Shown: in pieces, positions 54,985 through 64,000 of the stretch
Numbering within the stretch: the stretch's first letter is position 1
Layout: the number at the start of each line of letters is the position of its first letter
Source: Primulina eburnea
Lineage: Eukaryota > Streptophyta > Magnoliopsida > Lamiales > Gesneriaceae
Assembly (NCBI RefSeq): GCF_022965805.1
Contig: NW_027331510.1
Coordinates: 372,001 to 436,000, forward strand
Length of the DNA: 64,000 nucleotides
Direction of reading: 5' to 3'
Translations under genes and position numbers: made by a program
Notes under the pieces: model-generated
What the model saw: the letters and a program-made list of their open reading frames with translations, nothing else
Database searches by the model: none
What the model was told of the DNA's origin: nothing

Positions 54985-56861
54985 TGATAAATAAAATAGA
55001 TCGGGTCAAGTTTCAAACCGAAAAGATAAAAGATAAACACACATATAAGATATATCATATATATATATATATATAATACTAATAATAATAATAATAATAA
55101 TAATAAGAAAATATAATCACCATCATCCAAACGTTTCTCTCTCCCCGTAAATTCCATTTCCAAAATATCCAAACCACCACCGCCGCTTTGACCGTCGATT
55201 GTGGCCGCACCGTTGATCAAAAAATTCAAGTAAATATATGGTTGAAAAGCTGTCGATGACAGCTACGTTTTGGTACCCATATTGAAGTGTTTATCGACAC
55301 TTTTCGAAAAACGCCATTGGCTTCACCGCTAAAATCGCCATCTGCCGCCGCTCAAAACTAAAAATTGATTGAGGGGTTTTGTTCCTTATGTCCTAAGTTT
55401 TTTTTTTGGTATCAATTTTGCAAATTTTAAAGAACGACCGTCGGCTCTGATTTTCTGCGTAATTCCGGTCATCTTCTCCGGTGAGTTTGCCGCCTGTCGC
55501 CGGTCAGCTTCGATTTATGCTCGATTTTAGCCACTGTTCTTGGAAGTACAAGCTGTATCGGTGCGAATTGTTGTATCGTGTATTAAATTCAATTTAGACT
55601 CAAATATTGTATCATTCTTGATTAATTATTGGGTTATTGTTGTAGGTTCCGGAATTGTGCGAGTTGGAGGTGTAATCTGGTGAACCTAGAATTTATCGCA
55701 GTCGCTTGAATTTGAAATTTAAAATGCCTAAATTGTTGAAATTGGATTTTTAGTGAATTTAAATGGTTCTAAAATTTTATATGATAATAAGACCATTTAA
55801 ATTAATATTCAGGTGAATTGTCTGAATTGGCATTTCCAAGACTTTCTTGAGGATTTAAGCTACTGGTAAATTAGTTGAGGTACGTAAAGATCGGTTATTT
55901 TCACGATGTCTGACAGAGGCATCTGATGATCCTGTGTATGATTTATTTGTTATTTGTTTATTATGTGATATTATATGCTGACTTGCATTTTATCAGTTGG
56001 TAATTGATGTGAAAAATAAAATAAAATATTTCTTTTGTTCACACACATTTTATTTCAGTTAGACACATCAATACCACTGAACATATCATATTGAGCCTGT
56101 CTGTTATTGAGATACAGTTATATTTCGATTGAGATCCGTTATATATATGATATGATATGGTGTCCTGGAGATGTTTGGCTACATTGATTCGGTCTGTCTT
56201 AGGTAGTTGCTGGCTTCGAGGCTGGACCATATCCCAGGCACGTTCCGCTGAGTTGTGGACCAGCTCGAGCATATATGTATGATTGTTGATATCGATCATT
56301 TGATTCCTGATATCCTGATATCTTGCACCTATTCATGCATTGCATTCATGCATGGCATCATTGCATTTCTATGTCATATATCGTGGTTTCTTGATATCTC
56401 GTACTGGGGTTTCTGACCCCGAGAGGGGGCTGTCGTGTCTTTTGTGTGTGGACATGACAGGTGGTACAGGTGGTTCGACCTCAGGCGCTCGAGAGAAAGC
56501 CTAAGGAAGTACCAGAGCTCCTTGAAAGTGAGCTCAATTGTATTTAGGTACTGCGTGGTGTTGTTGTCTCCCAGATACTATATGTATATATTTGGAGGAT
56601 TGTATTATGGTAGTATCGAGCTTTGTCGGCTCTATGATATTTTGGTTCGTATATGTCACGATTGTGTCTGGCTGGCACATGTTTATGCTGTTGTGTTTAT
56701 TGAGGGCATATATTTTGTATTTTGAGTATTGATTTCCTGGTATGTCCTATTTATAGGAAGGTCATGTCAAAATTTTTATAGGCCCAAACACAAATTTTTA
56801 ACTCACTTTTTCGCTGTTTACTAATTAATCATGATTGCATGCTAATAAATCATTATTAAGA
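54985..56861 (+). mobile_element. Foreign block in the array, LTR-like remnant
   Basis: A 1.88-kb block unrelated to the array. The left part has a TA microsatellite (55050-55076) and an AAT microsatellite (55077-55108). From about 55400 it resembles a plus-strand chromovirus LTR: leader-like CCGGTCATCTTCTCCGG, then near 56400-56470 a TTTCTGACCCCGAGAG...GGACATGACAGGTGG stretch laid out like the end of the gag-only LTRs (CATGACAACAGGTGG). No TG/CA ends, target duplication or coding frame could be fixed. The two flanks do not rejoin into one A unit, so a deletion accompanied or followed the insertion. A gene-like short frame on the minus strand (55229-54945) is not supported. Confidence 0.4.
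55050..55108. repeat. TA and AAT microsatellites
   Basis: (TA)n about 27 bp, followed by (AAT)n about 32 bp. Confidence 0.9.
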
Positions 56862-57507
56862 AAACGGAACATGAATTTAAAAATATTGATTTTGATTGGC
56901 TTGTAATGGAAAGGTACATGCAGAAAGGAGCAGAAGTAGTACTTGCCGCCAACTCCAACGTTCTTGTCATTTTGTCTGGCCGAAATTCGACAATGATCTA
57001 TCTTTTTTATTAGCAAACCTGTGAATTTAAGTTACTCTAACAAGATTGTGTTTGAGCTTCATTGGTATAGTTTCACAGACTGCACATCACGGCAATCAGG
57101 CAACCCTAACCATTATGTGGGCAAGTTGCTGCAATAACTCTCCTTTGAAACTCTCAAGTTTCTGAATGAGTAAAACTAAGTTATAACCAATAAACTTCAT
57201 ATAATGAAGCAAAATAAAAAAATTTACCTAGGCTGCTTCTTGTCAAAAGGTACAGAAAGATCTAAATTCGCAATAATCTTCTTGTCAATCGTATCAAGCT
57301 CTGATACTAAGTGTTCAAAGCCCCAATAAGGTTGTGGATCGCCGTTATCCCAATAATATTTGATGGACAGTGAAGTTCCAAATTAATGAATCCCCTGTAT
57401 TTTGACAACTTCATCATTCAGAATGCGCGTCTCTCTTCTCTCTCTCAAATCTTCGTATTAAAGTTGAAGGCGAGGCTAACATGCCAAAAATCGTTGGGGG
57501 TGGGGGG
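56862..57507 (+). pseudogene. Array unit A4: GH5 exon fragment plus GLE1 exon 1
   Basis: Starts abruptly at the foreign block. GH5 is frameshifted at the same T-run as A2 and has lost one G in the SGP segment. GLE1 exon 1 (57232-57414, minus) has two single-base deletions. G-rich boundary 57495-57507. Confidence 0.78.
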
Positions 57508-58139
57508 AATTGAACATGAATTTAAAAATATTGATTTTGATGGGCTTGTAATGGACAGGTACATACAAAAAAGAGCAGAAGTAGTACACGCCGCCAAACC
57601 CAACGTTCTTGTCATTGTGTCTGGGCCGAAATTCGACAATGATCTATCTTTTCTTATTAGCAAACCTGTGAATTTGAGTTACCCTAACAAATTTGTGTTT
57701 GAGCTTTATTGGTATAATTTCACAGACTGCACATCATGGCAATCAGGCAACCCTAACCAAGTATGTGGGCAAGTTGCTGCAATAATTCTCTTTTGAAACT
57801 CTCAAGTTTCTTAATGAGTAAAACAAATTTATAACCAATAAATTTCATATAACAAAACAAAATAAAAAATTTACCTAGGCTGCTTCTTGTCAAAAGATAC
57901 AGAAGATCTAAATTCACGATAATCTTCTTTTCAATCGTATCAAGCTATGATAATAAGTTGTCAAAGCTCCAATTAGGTCGTGGATCGCCGTTAACCCATT
58001 AATATTTGGTGGACAGCGAAGTTCCAAATTAATGACTCCCTGAATTTTGATAACTTCATCATTCAGACTGCGCGTCTTTCTTCTCTCTCTCAAATCTTCA
58101 TATTACAGTTGAAGACGAGGCTAACATGACAAAAATCGT
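57508..58139 (+). pseudogene. Array unit A5: open GH5 exon fragment plus GLE1 exon 1
   Basis: The GH5 fragment stays open from about 57512 to 57796. It carries AEVVHAAKPNVLVIVSGPKFDND, seen here as two short blocks AEVVHAA and NVLVIVSGPKFDND, then FELYWYNF and NPNQVCG. This is the stretch of plant GH5 cellulases between the two catalytic glutamates (the NEP acid/base motif upstream and the SEFG nucleophile downstream), neither of which is present. The usual HWY is YWY here. GLE1 exon 1 lies at 57877-58060 (minus), with small indels. Confidence 0.82.
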
Positions 58140-58157
58140 GGGGGGGGGGGGGGGGGG
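58140..58157 (+). repeat. G-homopolymer at array unit boundary (18 G)
   Basis: 18 Gs between units A5 and A6. Confidence 0.85.
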
Positions 58158-58410
58158 TGCTCGAACATGAATTTAAAAATATTGATTTTGATGGGCTTGT
58201 AATGGACAGGTACATGCAGAAAGGAGTAAAAGTAGTACACGCCGCCAACCCCAACGTTCTTGTCATTTTTTCTGGGCTAAAATTCTTTAAATTTGAGTTA
58301 CTCTAACAAATTGTGTTTGAGCTTCATTGGTATAGTTTCACAGACGACACATTATGGCAATCAGGCAACCCTAACTAAGTATGTGAGCAAGTTGCTGCAA
58401 TAATTCTCCT
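58158..58410 (+). pseudogene. Array unit A6 (truncated at A-to-B junction)
   Basis: GH5 exon fragment with an internal deletion after LVIFSGLKF, ending at AATTCTCCT, where unit B begins. Confidence 0.78.
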
Positions 58411-59343
58411 TTTACAAACAAAACGTCGCTGGTGTAGACAAATGAGTACCTTGGGAAGGTTCAAATATGAAATTAAAATATGAAACATTGAGGCGACCTT
58501 TGAGTGCAGCGAAGAAAGATGTAATTTGGGCTAACGCAGAGAGTGCAGAAATTAATTTTAAGGATGAAAGGCGTAGAGATATTTTCTTAAATAGCTTTGG
58601 AAAGTACTCCTTATTAATTTTAATCATAAAATAATTAATTCCTAAAAAAATCTAAAAATAAAAGAAATATGTAATGAAAAGATATATATTTTAAATTTAA
58701 AAACCTAAAACAAATTATAAAAGAAATTTAAAACGCTCTTTACTTGCAACAAGAGTTATATTTTTATTTCATTTTGACTGATAAATATTATCATCAAAAT
58801 TGTATAATATTCATGTAAAAATCGTAATTAAACTCATAGATGAGAACTATATTTTCTACGAGAATGAAGAATAAACAGTGTAGGTACAAGTATGGTTTGA
58901 CTTCCGCAGAATGTGTCAAAAGTATACATTTAAAAAAGTAATAACGACTTCAATTTTTACGTTCTAATAAAATATATACCCATACTGAAGATCATCATAT
59001 ATTATTAGGACGAGTTCCAATTAATAGTAATTGGTTACATGCATAATAAAATATATCATTTTACAAACAAAACGTCGCTGGAGTAGACAAATGAGTACCT
59101 TGGGAAGGTTCAAATATGAAATTAAAATATGAAACACTGAGGCGACCTTTGAGCGCAGCGAAGAAAGATGTAATTTGGGCTAACGTAGAGAGTTCAGAAA
59201 TTAATTTGAAAGATGAAAGACGTAGAGATATTTTCCTAAATAGCTTTGGAAAATACTCCTTATTAATTTTAATCATAAATTAATTATTTCCTAAAAAAAT
59301 CTAAAAATAAAAGAAATATGCAATAAAAAGATATATATTTTAA
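58411..59343 (+). repeat. B units B1 (full, 649 bp) and B2 (284 bp, truncated)
   Basis: B starts TTTACAAACAAAACGTCGC. A 216-bp segment near its start is open on both strands (plus: 56 codons beginning MKLKYE, with PLSAAKKDVIWANAES; minus: 71 codons beginning MIKINKEYFP). The rest is AT-rich and non-coding. I do not recognise either translation. B2 stops at TATATTTTAA, where unit A7 begins inside its GH5 exon. Confidence 0.8.
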
Positions 59344-59945
59344 TGGGCTTGTAATGGACAGGTACATGCAGAAAGGAGCAGAAGTAGTACACGCCGCCAA
59401 CCCCAACGTTCTTGTCATTTTGTCTTGGCCGAAATTCTACAATGATCTATCTTTTCTTATTAGCAAACCTGTGAATTTGAGTTACTCTAACAAGACTGTG
59501 TTTGAGCTTCATTGGTATAGTTTCACAGACGACACTGCATGACAATCAGGCAACCATAACCAAGTATGTGGGCAAGTTGCTGCAATAATTCTGCTTTGAA
59601 GCTATCAAGTTTCTGAATGAGTAAAACAAAGTTATAACCAATAAACTTCATATAATGAAGCAAAATAAAAAATTTACCTAGGCTTTTTCTTGTCAAAAGG
59701 TACAGAAAGATCTAAATTCGCGATAATATTATTTTCAATCGTATCAAGCTCTGATAATAAGTTGTCAAAGCTCCAATCAGGTTGTGGATCCGCCGTTATC
59801 CCATTAATATTTGGTGGGCAGCGAAGTTCCAAATTAATGACTCCCCTGAATTTTGACAACTTCATCATTCAGACTACGCGTCTCTCTTCTCTCTCTAAAA
59901 TCTTCATATTAAAGTTGAAGGTGAGGCTAACATGCCAAAAATCGT
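59344..59945 (+). pseudogene. Array unit A7: partial GH5 exon plus GLE1 exon 1
   Basis: The GH5 fragment begins within the exon at GLVMDRYMQKG and stays open to 59542 (HWYSF kept), then stops. GLE1 exon 1 follows on the minus strand (annotated separately). Confidence 0.8.
59678..59868 (-). pseudogene. GLE1: GLE1 exon 1, best-preserved copy
   Basis: Open for the whole exon from ATGATG at 59868 to a splice donor (AG then GTAAAT) at 59678. The protein begins MMKLSKF and contains LELRCPPNING and DPQPDWSFDNLLSELDTIE, matching the conserved N-terminus of plant GLE1 as I know it (LELRCP, PDWSFDALLSEL). Upstream on the minus strand is a GA-rich leader. The next coding exons are missing from the locus, so this is an orphan exon. 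Confidence 0.8.
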
Positions 59946-59966
59946 GGGGGGGGGGGGGGGGGGGGG
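59946..59966 (+). repeat. G-homopolymer at array unit boundary (21 G)
   Basis: 21 Gs, the longest run in the array, between units A7 and A8. Confidence 0.85.
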
Positions 59967-60628
59967 TGGAGGTGGGGCTTTAACATGAATTTAAAAATAT
60001 TGATTTTGATGGGCTTGTAATGGACAGGTACATGCAAAAAAGAGCAGAATTGGTATACACCGCCAACCCCAACGTTTTTGTCATTTTGTCTGGGCTGAAA
60101 TTCGACAATGATATATCTTTTTTATTAGCAAACCTGTGAATTTGAATTACTCTAACAAATTTATGTTTGAGCTTCATTGGTATAATTTCACAGACTGCAC
60201 ATCATGGCAATCAGGCAACCCTAACCAAGTATGTGGGCAAGTTGCTGCAATAATTCTCTTTTGAAACTCTCAAGTTTCTTAATGAGTAAAACAAATTTAT
60301 AACCAATAAACTTCATATAATGAAAAAAAAATAAAAAATTTACCTAGGCTGCTTCTTGTCAAAAGATACAGAAATATCTAAATTCACGATAATATTCTTT
60401 TCAATCGTATCCAACTCTGATAATAAGTTGTCAAAGCTCCAATCAGGTTGTGGATCGCCTTTATCCCATTAATATTTGGTGGACAGCGAAGTTCCAAATT
60501 AATGACTCCCCTGAATTTTGACAACTTCATCATTTAGACTGCGCGTCTTTCTTCTCTCTCTTAAATCTTCATATTAAAGTTGAAGACGAGGCTAACATGC
60601 CAAAAATCTTTTTTTTTGGAGGGGGGGG
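59967..60628 (+). pseudogene. Array unit A8: GH5 exon fragment plus GLE1 exon 1
   Basis: GH5 frameshifted at the T-run after FDNDISF. GLE1 exon 1 at 60343-60530 (minus), with a small deletion in the DPQ region. The boundary reads TTTTTTTTGGAGGGGGGGG instead of a pure G-run. Confidence 0.78.
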
Positions 60629-60914
60629 ATGCTTGAACATGAATTTAAAAATATTGATTTTGATGGGCTAGTAATGGACAGGTACATGCAGAAAGGAGTA
60701 GAAGTAGAACACGCCGCCAACCCCAACGTTCTTTTCATTTTTTTTGGGCTGAAATTCGTTAATGATCTATCTTTTTTATTAGCAAACCTGTGAATTTGAG
60801 TTACTCTAACAAGATTGTGTTTGAGCTTCATTGGTACAGTTTCACAGACGACACATCATGGCAATCAGGAAACCCTAACCAAGTATGTGAGCAAGTTGCT
60901 GCAATAATTCTCCT
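60629..60914 (+). pseudogene. Array unit A9 (truncated at A-to-B junction)
   Basis: GH5 fragment with a frameshift at the T-run. It ends AATTCTCCT like A6, then joins B3 with the same junction sequence. Confidence 0.78.
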
Positions 60915-62498
60915 TTTACAAACAAAACGCCGCTGGAGTAGACAAATGAGTACCTTGGGAAGGTTCAAATATGAAATTAAAATATGAAACATAGAGGCGA
61001 CCTTTGAGCGCAGCGAAGAAAGATGTAATTTGGGCTAATGCAGAGAGTGCAGAGATTAATTTGAAAGATGAAAGGCGTAGAGATATTTTCTTAAATAGCT
61101 TTGGAAAGTACTCCTTATTAATTTTAATCATAAAATAATTATTTCCGAAAAAAAAATCTAAAAATAAAAGAAATATGCAATGGAAAGATATATATTTTAA
61201 ATTTAAAAACCTAAAACAAATTATAAAAGAAATTGAAAACGCTCTTTACTTGCCACAAGATTTATATTTTTATTTCATTTTGTCGATAAATATTATCATC
61301 AAAATTGAAAAATATTCATGTAAAAATCGTAATTAAACTCACCGATGAGAACAATATTTTCTACGAGAATGAATAATAAACAGTGTAGGTACAAGTATGG
61401 TTTGTCTTCCGCAGAATGCGTCAAAAGTATACATTAAAAAAAGTAATAACGACTTCAATTTTTACGTTCTAATAAAATATATACCCATATTGAAGATCAT
61501 CATATATTATTAGGACGAGTTCCAATTAATAGTAATTGGTTACATGCATAATAAAATATATCCTTTTACAAACAAAACGTCGCTGGAGTAGACAAATGAG
61601 TACCTTGGGAAGGTTCACATATGAAATTAAAATATGAAACACTGAAGCGACCTTTGAGCGCAGCGAAGAAAGATGTAATTTGGGCTAATGCAGAGAGTGC
61701 AGAAATTAATTTGAAGGATGAAAGGCGTAGAGATATTTTCTTAAATAGCTTTGGAAAGTACTCCTTATTAATTTTAATCATAAAATAATTATTTCCTAAA
61801 AAAAAATCTAAAAATAAAAGAAATATGGAAAGAAAAGATATATATTTTAAATTTAAAAACCTAAAACAAATTATAAAAGAAATTGAAAACGCTCTTTACT
61901 TGCCACAAGAGTTATATTTTTATTTCATTTTGTCGATAAATATTATCATGAAAATTGTAAAATATTCATGTAAAAATCGTAATTAAACTCACCGATGAAA
62001 ACAATATTTTCTACGAGAATGAAGAATAAATAGTGTAGGTACAAGTATGGTTTGACTTCCGCAGAATGCGTCAAAAGTATACATTAAAAAAAGTAATAAC
62101 AACTTCAATTTTTACGTTCTAATAAAATATATACCCATACTGAAGATCATCATATATTATTAGGACGAGTTCCAATTAATAGTAATTGGTTACATGCATA
62201 ATAAAATATATCCTTTTACAAACAAAACGTCGCTGGAGTAGACAAATGAGTACCTTGGGAAGGTTCAAATATGAAATTAAAATATGAAACACTGAGGCGA
62301 CCTTTGAGTGCAGCGAAGAAAGATGTAATTTGGGCTAACACAGAGAGTGCAGAAATTAATTTGAAGGATGAAAGGAGTAAAGATATTTTCTTAAATAGCA
62401 TTGGAAAGTACTCCTTATTAATTTTAATCATAAAATAATTTATTCCTAAAAAAATCTAAAAATAAAAGAAATATGCAATAAAAAGATATATATTTTAA
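60915..62498 (+). repeat. B units B3, B4 (650 bp each) and B5 (284 bp, truncated)
   Basis: Two full head-to-tail copies and a third truncated at exactly the same point as B2. Copies differ by scattered substitutions. The two-strand open segment is retained in all three (minus frames at 60916-61131, 61566-61781, 62216-62431). Confidence 0.82.
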
Positions 62499-62888
62499 TG
62501 GGCTTGTAATGGAAAGGTACATGCAGAAGGGAGCAGAAGTAGTACACGTCGCCAACCCCAACATTCTTGTCATTTTGTCTGGGCTGAAATTCGACAATGA
62601 TCTATATTTTCTTATTTACCTAGGCTGCTTCTTTGTCAAAAGGTACAGAAAGATCTAAATTCGCGATAATCTTCTTTTCAATCGTAACAAGCTCTGATAA
62701 TAAGTTGTCAAAGCTCCAATCAGGTTGTGGATCCGCCGTTATTCCATTAATATTTGGTGGGCAGCGAAGTTCCAAATTAAGGACTCCACTGAATTTTGAC
62801 AACTTCATCATTCAGACTGTGCGTCTCTCTTCTCTCTCTCAAATCTTCATATTAAAGTTGAAAGCGAGGCTAAAATACCAAAAATCGT
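62499..62888 (+). pseudogene. Array unit A10: partial GH5 exon fused to GLE1 exon 1
   Basis: Begins at the same B-to-A junction as A7. A deletion of about 250 bp joins the GH5 fragment at 62616 almost directly to the splice donor of GLE1 exon 1 (62620-62811, minus, open: MMKLSKF...). Confidence 0.8.
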
Positions 62889-63449
62889 GGGGGGCGGGGG
62901 GCTTGAACATGAATTTAAAAATATTGATTTTGATGGGCTTGTAATGGACAGTTATATGCAGAAAGGAGCAGAAGTAGTACACGCCGCCAACCCCAACGTT
63001 CTTGTCATTTTGTCTGGGCCGAAATTCGACAATGATCTATCATTTCTTATTAGCAAACCTGTGAATTTGAGTTACTCTAACAAGACTGTGTTTGAGCTTC
63101 ATTGGTATAGTTTCACAGACGACACAGCATGGCAATCATGCAACCATAACCAAGTATGTGGGCAAGCTGCTGCAATAATTCTGCTTTGAAGCTCTCAAGT
63201 ATTTAAATGAGAAAAATAAAGTTATAACCAATAAAATTCATATAATGAAGCAAAATTAAAAATTTATCTAGGCTGCTGTTTGTCAAAAGGTACATAAAGA
63301 TCTAAATTCGGGATAATCTTCTTTTCAATCGTATCAAGCTCTGATAATAATTTGTCAAAGCTCCAATCAGGTTGTGGATCCGCCGTTATCCCATTAATAT
63401 TTGGTGGGCAGCGAAGTTCCAATTTAATGACTCCTCTGAATTTTGTCAA
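62889..63449 (+). pseudogene. Array unit A11: open GH5 exon fragment plus GLE1 exon 1
   Basis: The GH5 fragment is open from about 62902 to 63189, the best match in the window to the plant GH5 stretch (GAEVVHAANPNVLVILSGP, FELHWYSF, NQVCGQ). GLE1 exon 1 (63269-63449, minus) is open, but its first codons and 5' leader are missing because the next unit starts right after CTCAACTG-like sequence. Confidence 0.82.
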
Positions 63450-64000
63450 CTGAGGGGGCGCTTGAACATGAATTTAAAAATATTGATTTTGATGGGCTTG
63501 TAATGGTCATGTACATGCAGAAAGGAGCAGAAGTAGTATACGCCGTCAACCCCAACGTTTTTGTCATTTTGTCTGGGCTAAAATTCGACAATGATCTATC
63601 TTTTTTATTAGCAAACCTGTGAATTTGAATTACTCTAACAAATTTGTGTTTGAGCTTCATTGATATAGTTTCACAGACTGCACATCATGGTAATCAGGCA
63701 ACCCTAACCAAGTATTTGGGCAAGTTGTTGCAATAATTCTCTTTTGAAACTCTCAAGTTTTTTAATGAGTAAAACAAAGTTATAACCAATAAACTTCATA
63801 TAATGAAACAAAATAAAAAATTTAACTAGGCTGCTTCTTGTCAATATGTACAGAAAGATCTAAATTCGCGATAATCTTCTTTTCAATCGTATCAAGCTCT
63901 GATAATAAGTTGTCAAAGCAACAATCAGGTTGTGGATCGCTGTTATCCCATTAATATTTGGTGGACAGCGATGTTCCAAATTAATGACTCCCCTGAATTT
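63450..64000 (+). pseudogene. Array unit A12 (runs off right edge)
   Basis: GH5 fragment frameshifted at the T-run, then GLE1 exon 1 from about 63828 (minus) to the window edge. The unit starts with a short GAGGGGGCGC instead of a long G-run. Confidence 0.78.

Larger units (their letters stand above)
53618..64000. repeat. Higher-order tandem array of GH5-exon/GLE1-exon1 units and B units
   Basis: Twelve A units (full length ~650 bp) and five B units (~650 bp) make up the region, apart from a foreign block at 54985-56861. The order is A1 A2 A3, block, A4 A5 A6, B1 B2, A7 A8 A9, B3 B4 B5, A10 A11 A12. The A-to-B junction recurs identically at 58411 and 60915, and the B-to-A junction at 59344 and 62499. 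Both truncated B units are 284 bp. So blocks of mixed units were themselves duplicated. The array continues beyond 64000. Confidence 0.85.

Noticed and set aside
54945..55229. Possible first exon of another gene on the minus strand (94 codons)
   Set aside because: It runs through TA and AAT microsatellites and no family is recognisable.

Overview
The window is nuclear DNA of a flowering plant, probably a eudicot. The evidence is Ty3/gypsy retrotransposons of the plant-specific Athila and Tekay-like chromovirus lineages, a hAT-type non-autonomous DNA transposon, spliceosomal introns, and exons of a plant GLE1 gene and a plant GH5 cellulase gene. The species cannot be fixed from the sequence. 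No complete, clearly functional host gene is present. About four fifths of the window is nested LTR retrotransposon sequence.

Layout. (1) 1-3071: the 5' end of a minus-strand Tekay-like chromovirus (gag-protease running off the left edge, tRNA-iMet primer site, 1.58-kb LTR). (2) 3072-51990: an older plus-strand chromovirus tract. Its 3.8-kb LTR (starting at 3682) is split into three pieces by two insertions of one non-autonomous, gag-only LTR family: element 1 at 6550-14705 (target duplication TGAAT) and element 2 at 14921-45074 (TGTGT). The 3' LTR of element 2 is itself split by a 21.7-kb minus-strand Athila block at 21522-43209 (CTTGC). That block is a tandem LTR-internal-LTR-internal-LTR array holding two nearly identical 8.6-kb internal regions. 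The outer LTR ends at 45807 and is followed by a primer site, a 931-bp hAT-like element, a decayed pol, and a second LTR (50300-51990) that matches the first only in its last ~450 bp.

(3) 51991-53357: five exons of a GLE1 (mRNA export factor) pseudogene on the minus strand, in consistent splice phase but with three in-frame stops, cut off by the LTR cluster. (4) 53600-64000: a complex tandem array made of ~650-bp units. Unit A joins an internal GH5 cellulase exon (plus strand) to GLE1 exon 1 (minus strand) with a G-homopolymer at the boundary. Unit B is an unrelated ~650-bp sequence. A and B are combined into a higher-order repeat with repeated identical junctions. From memory, GLE1 and a GH5 cellulase are neighbours in Arabidopsis (At1g13120/At1g13130), so the array looks like the wreck of an ancestral gene pair.

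How things work together: the retroelements encode capsid (gag) and replication enzymes (protease, RT, RNase H, integrase) for copy-and-paste movement. The gag-only elements must borrow enzymes from an autonomous relative. Several LTR families carry CpG-rich palindromic repeats or covarying hairpins. These hairpins, the tandem Athila block and the GLE1/GH5 array are the parts most worth following up.
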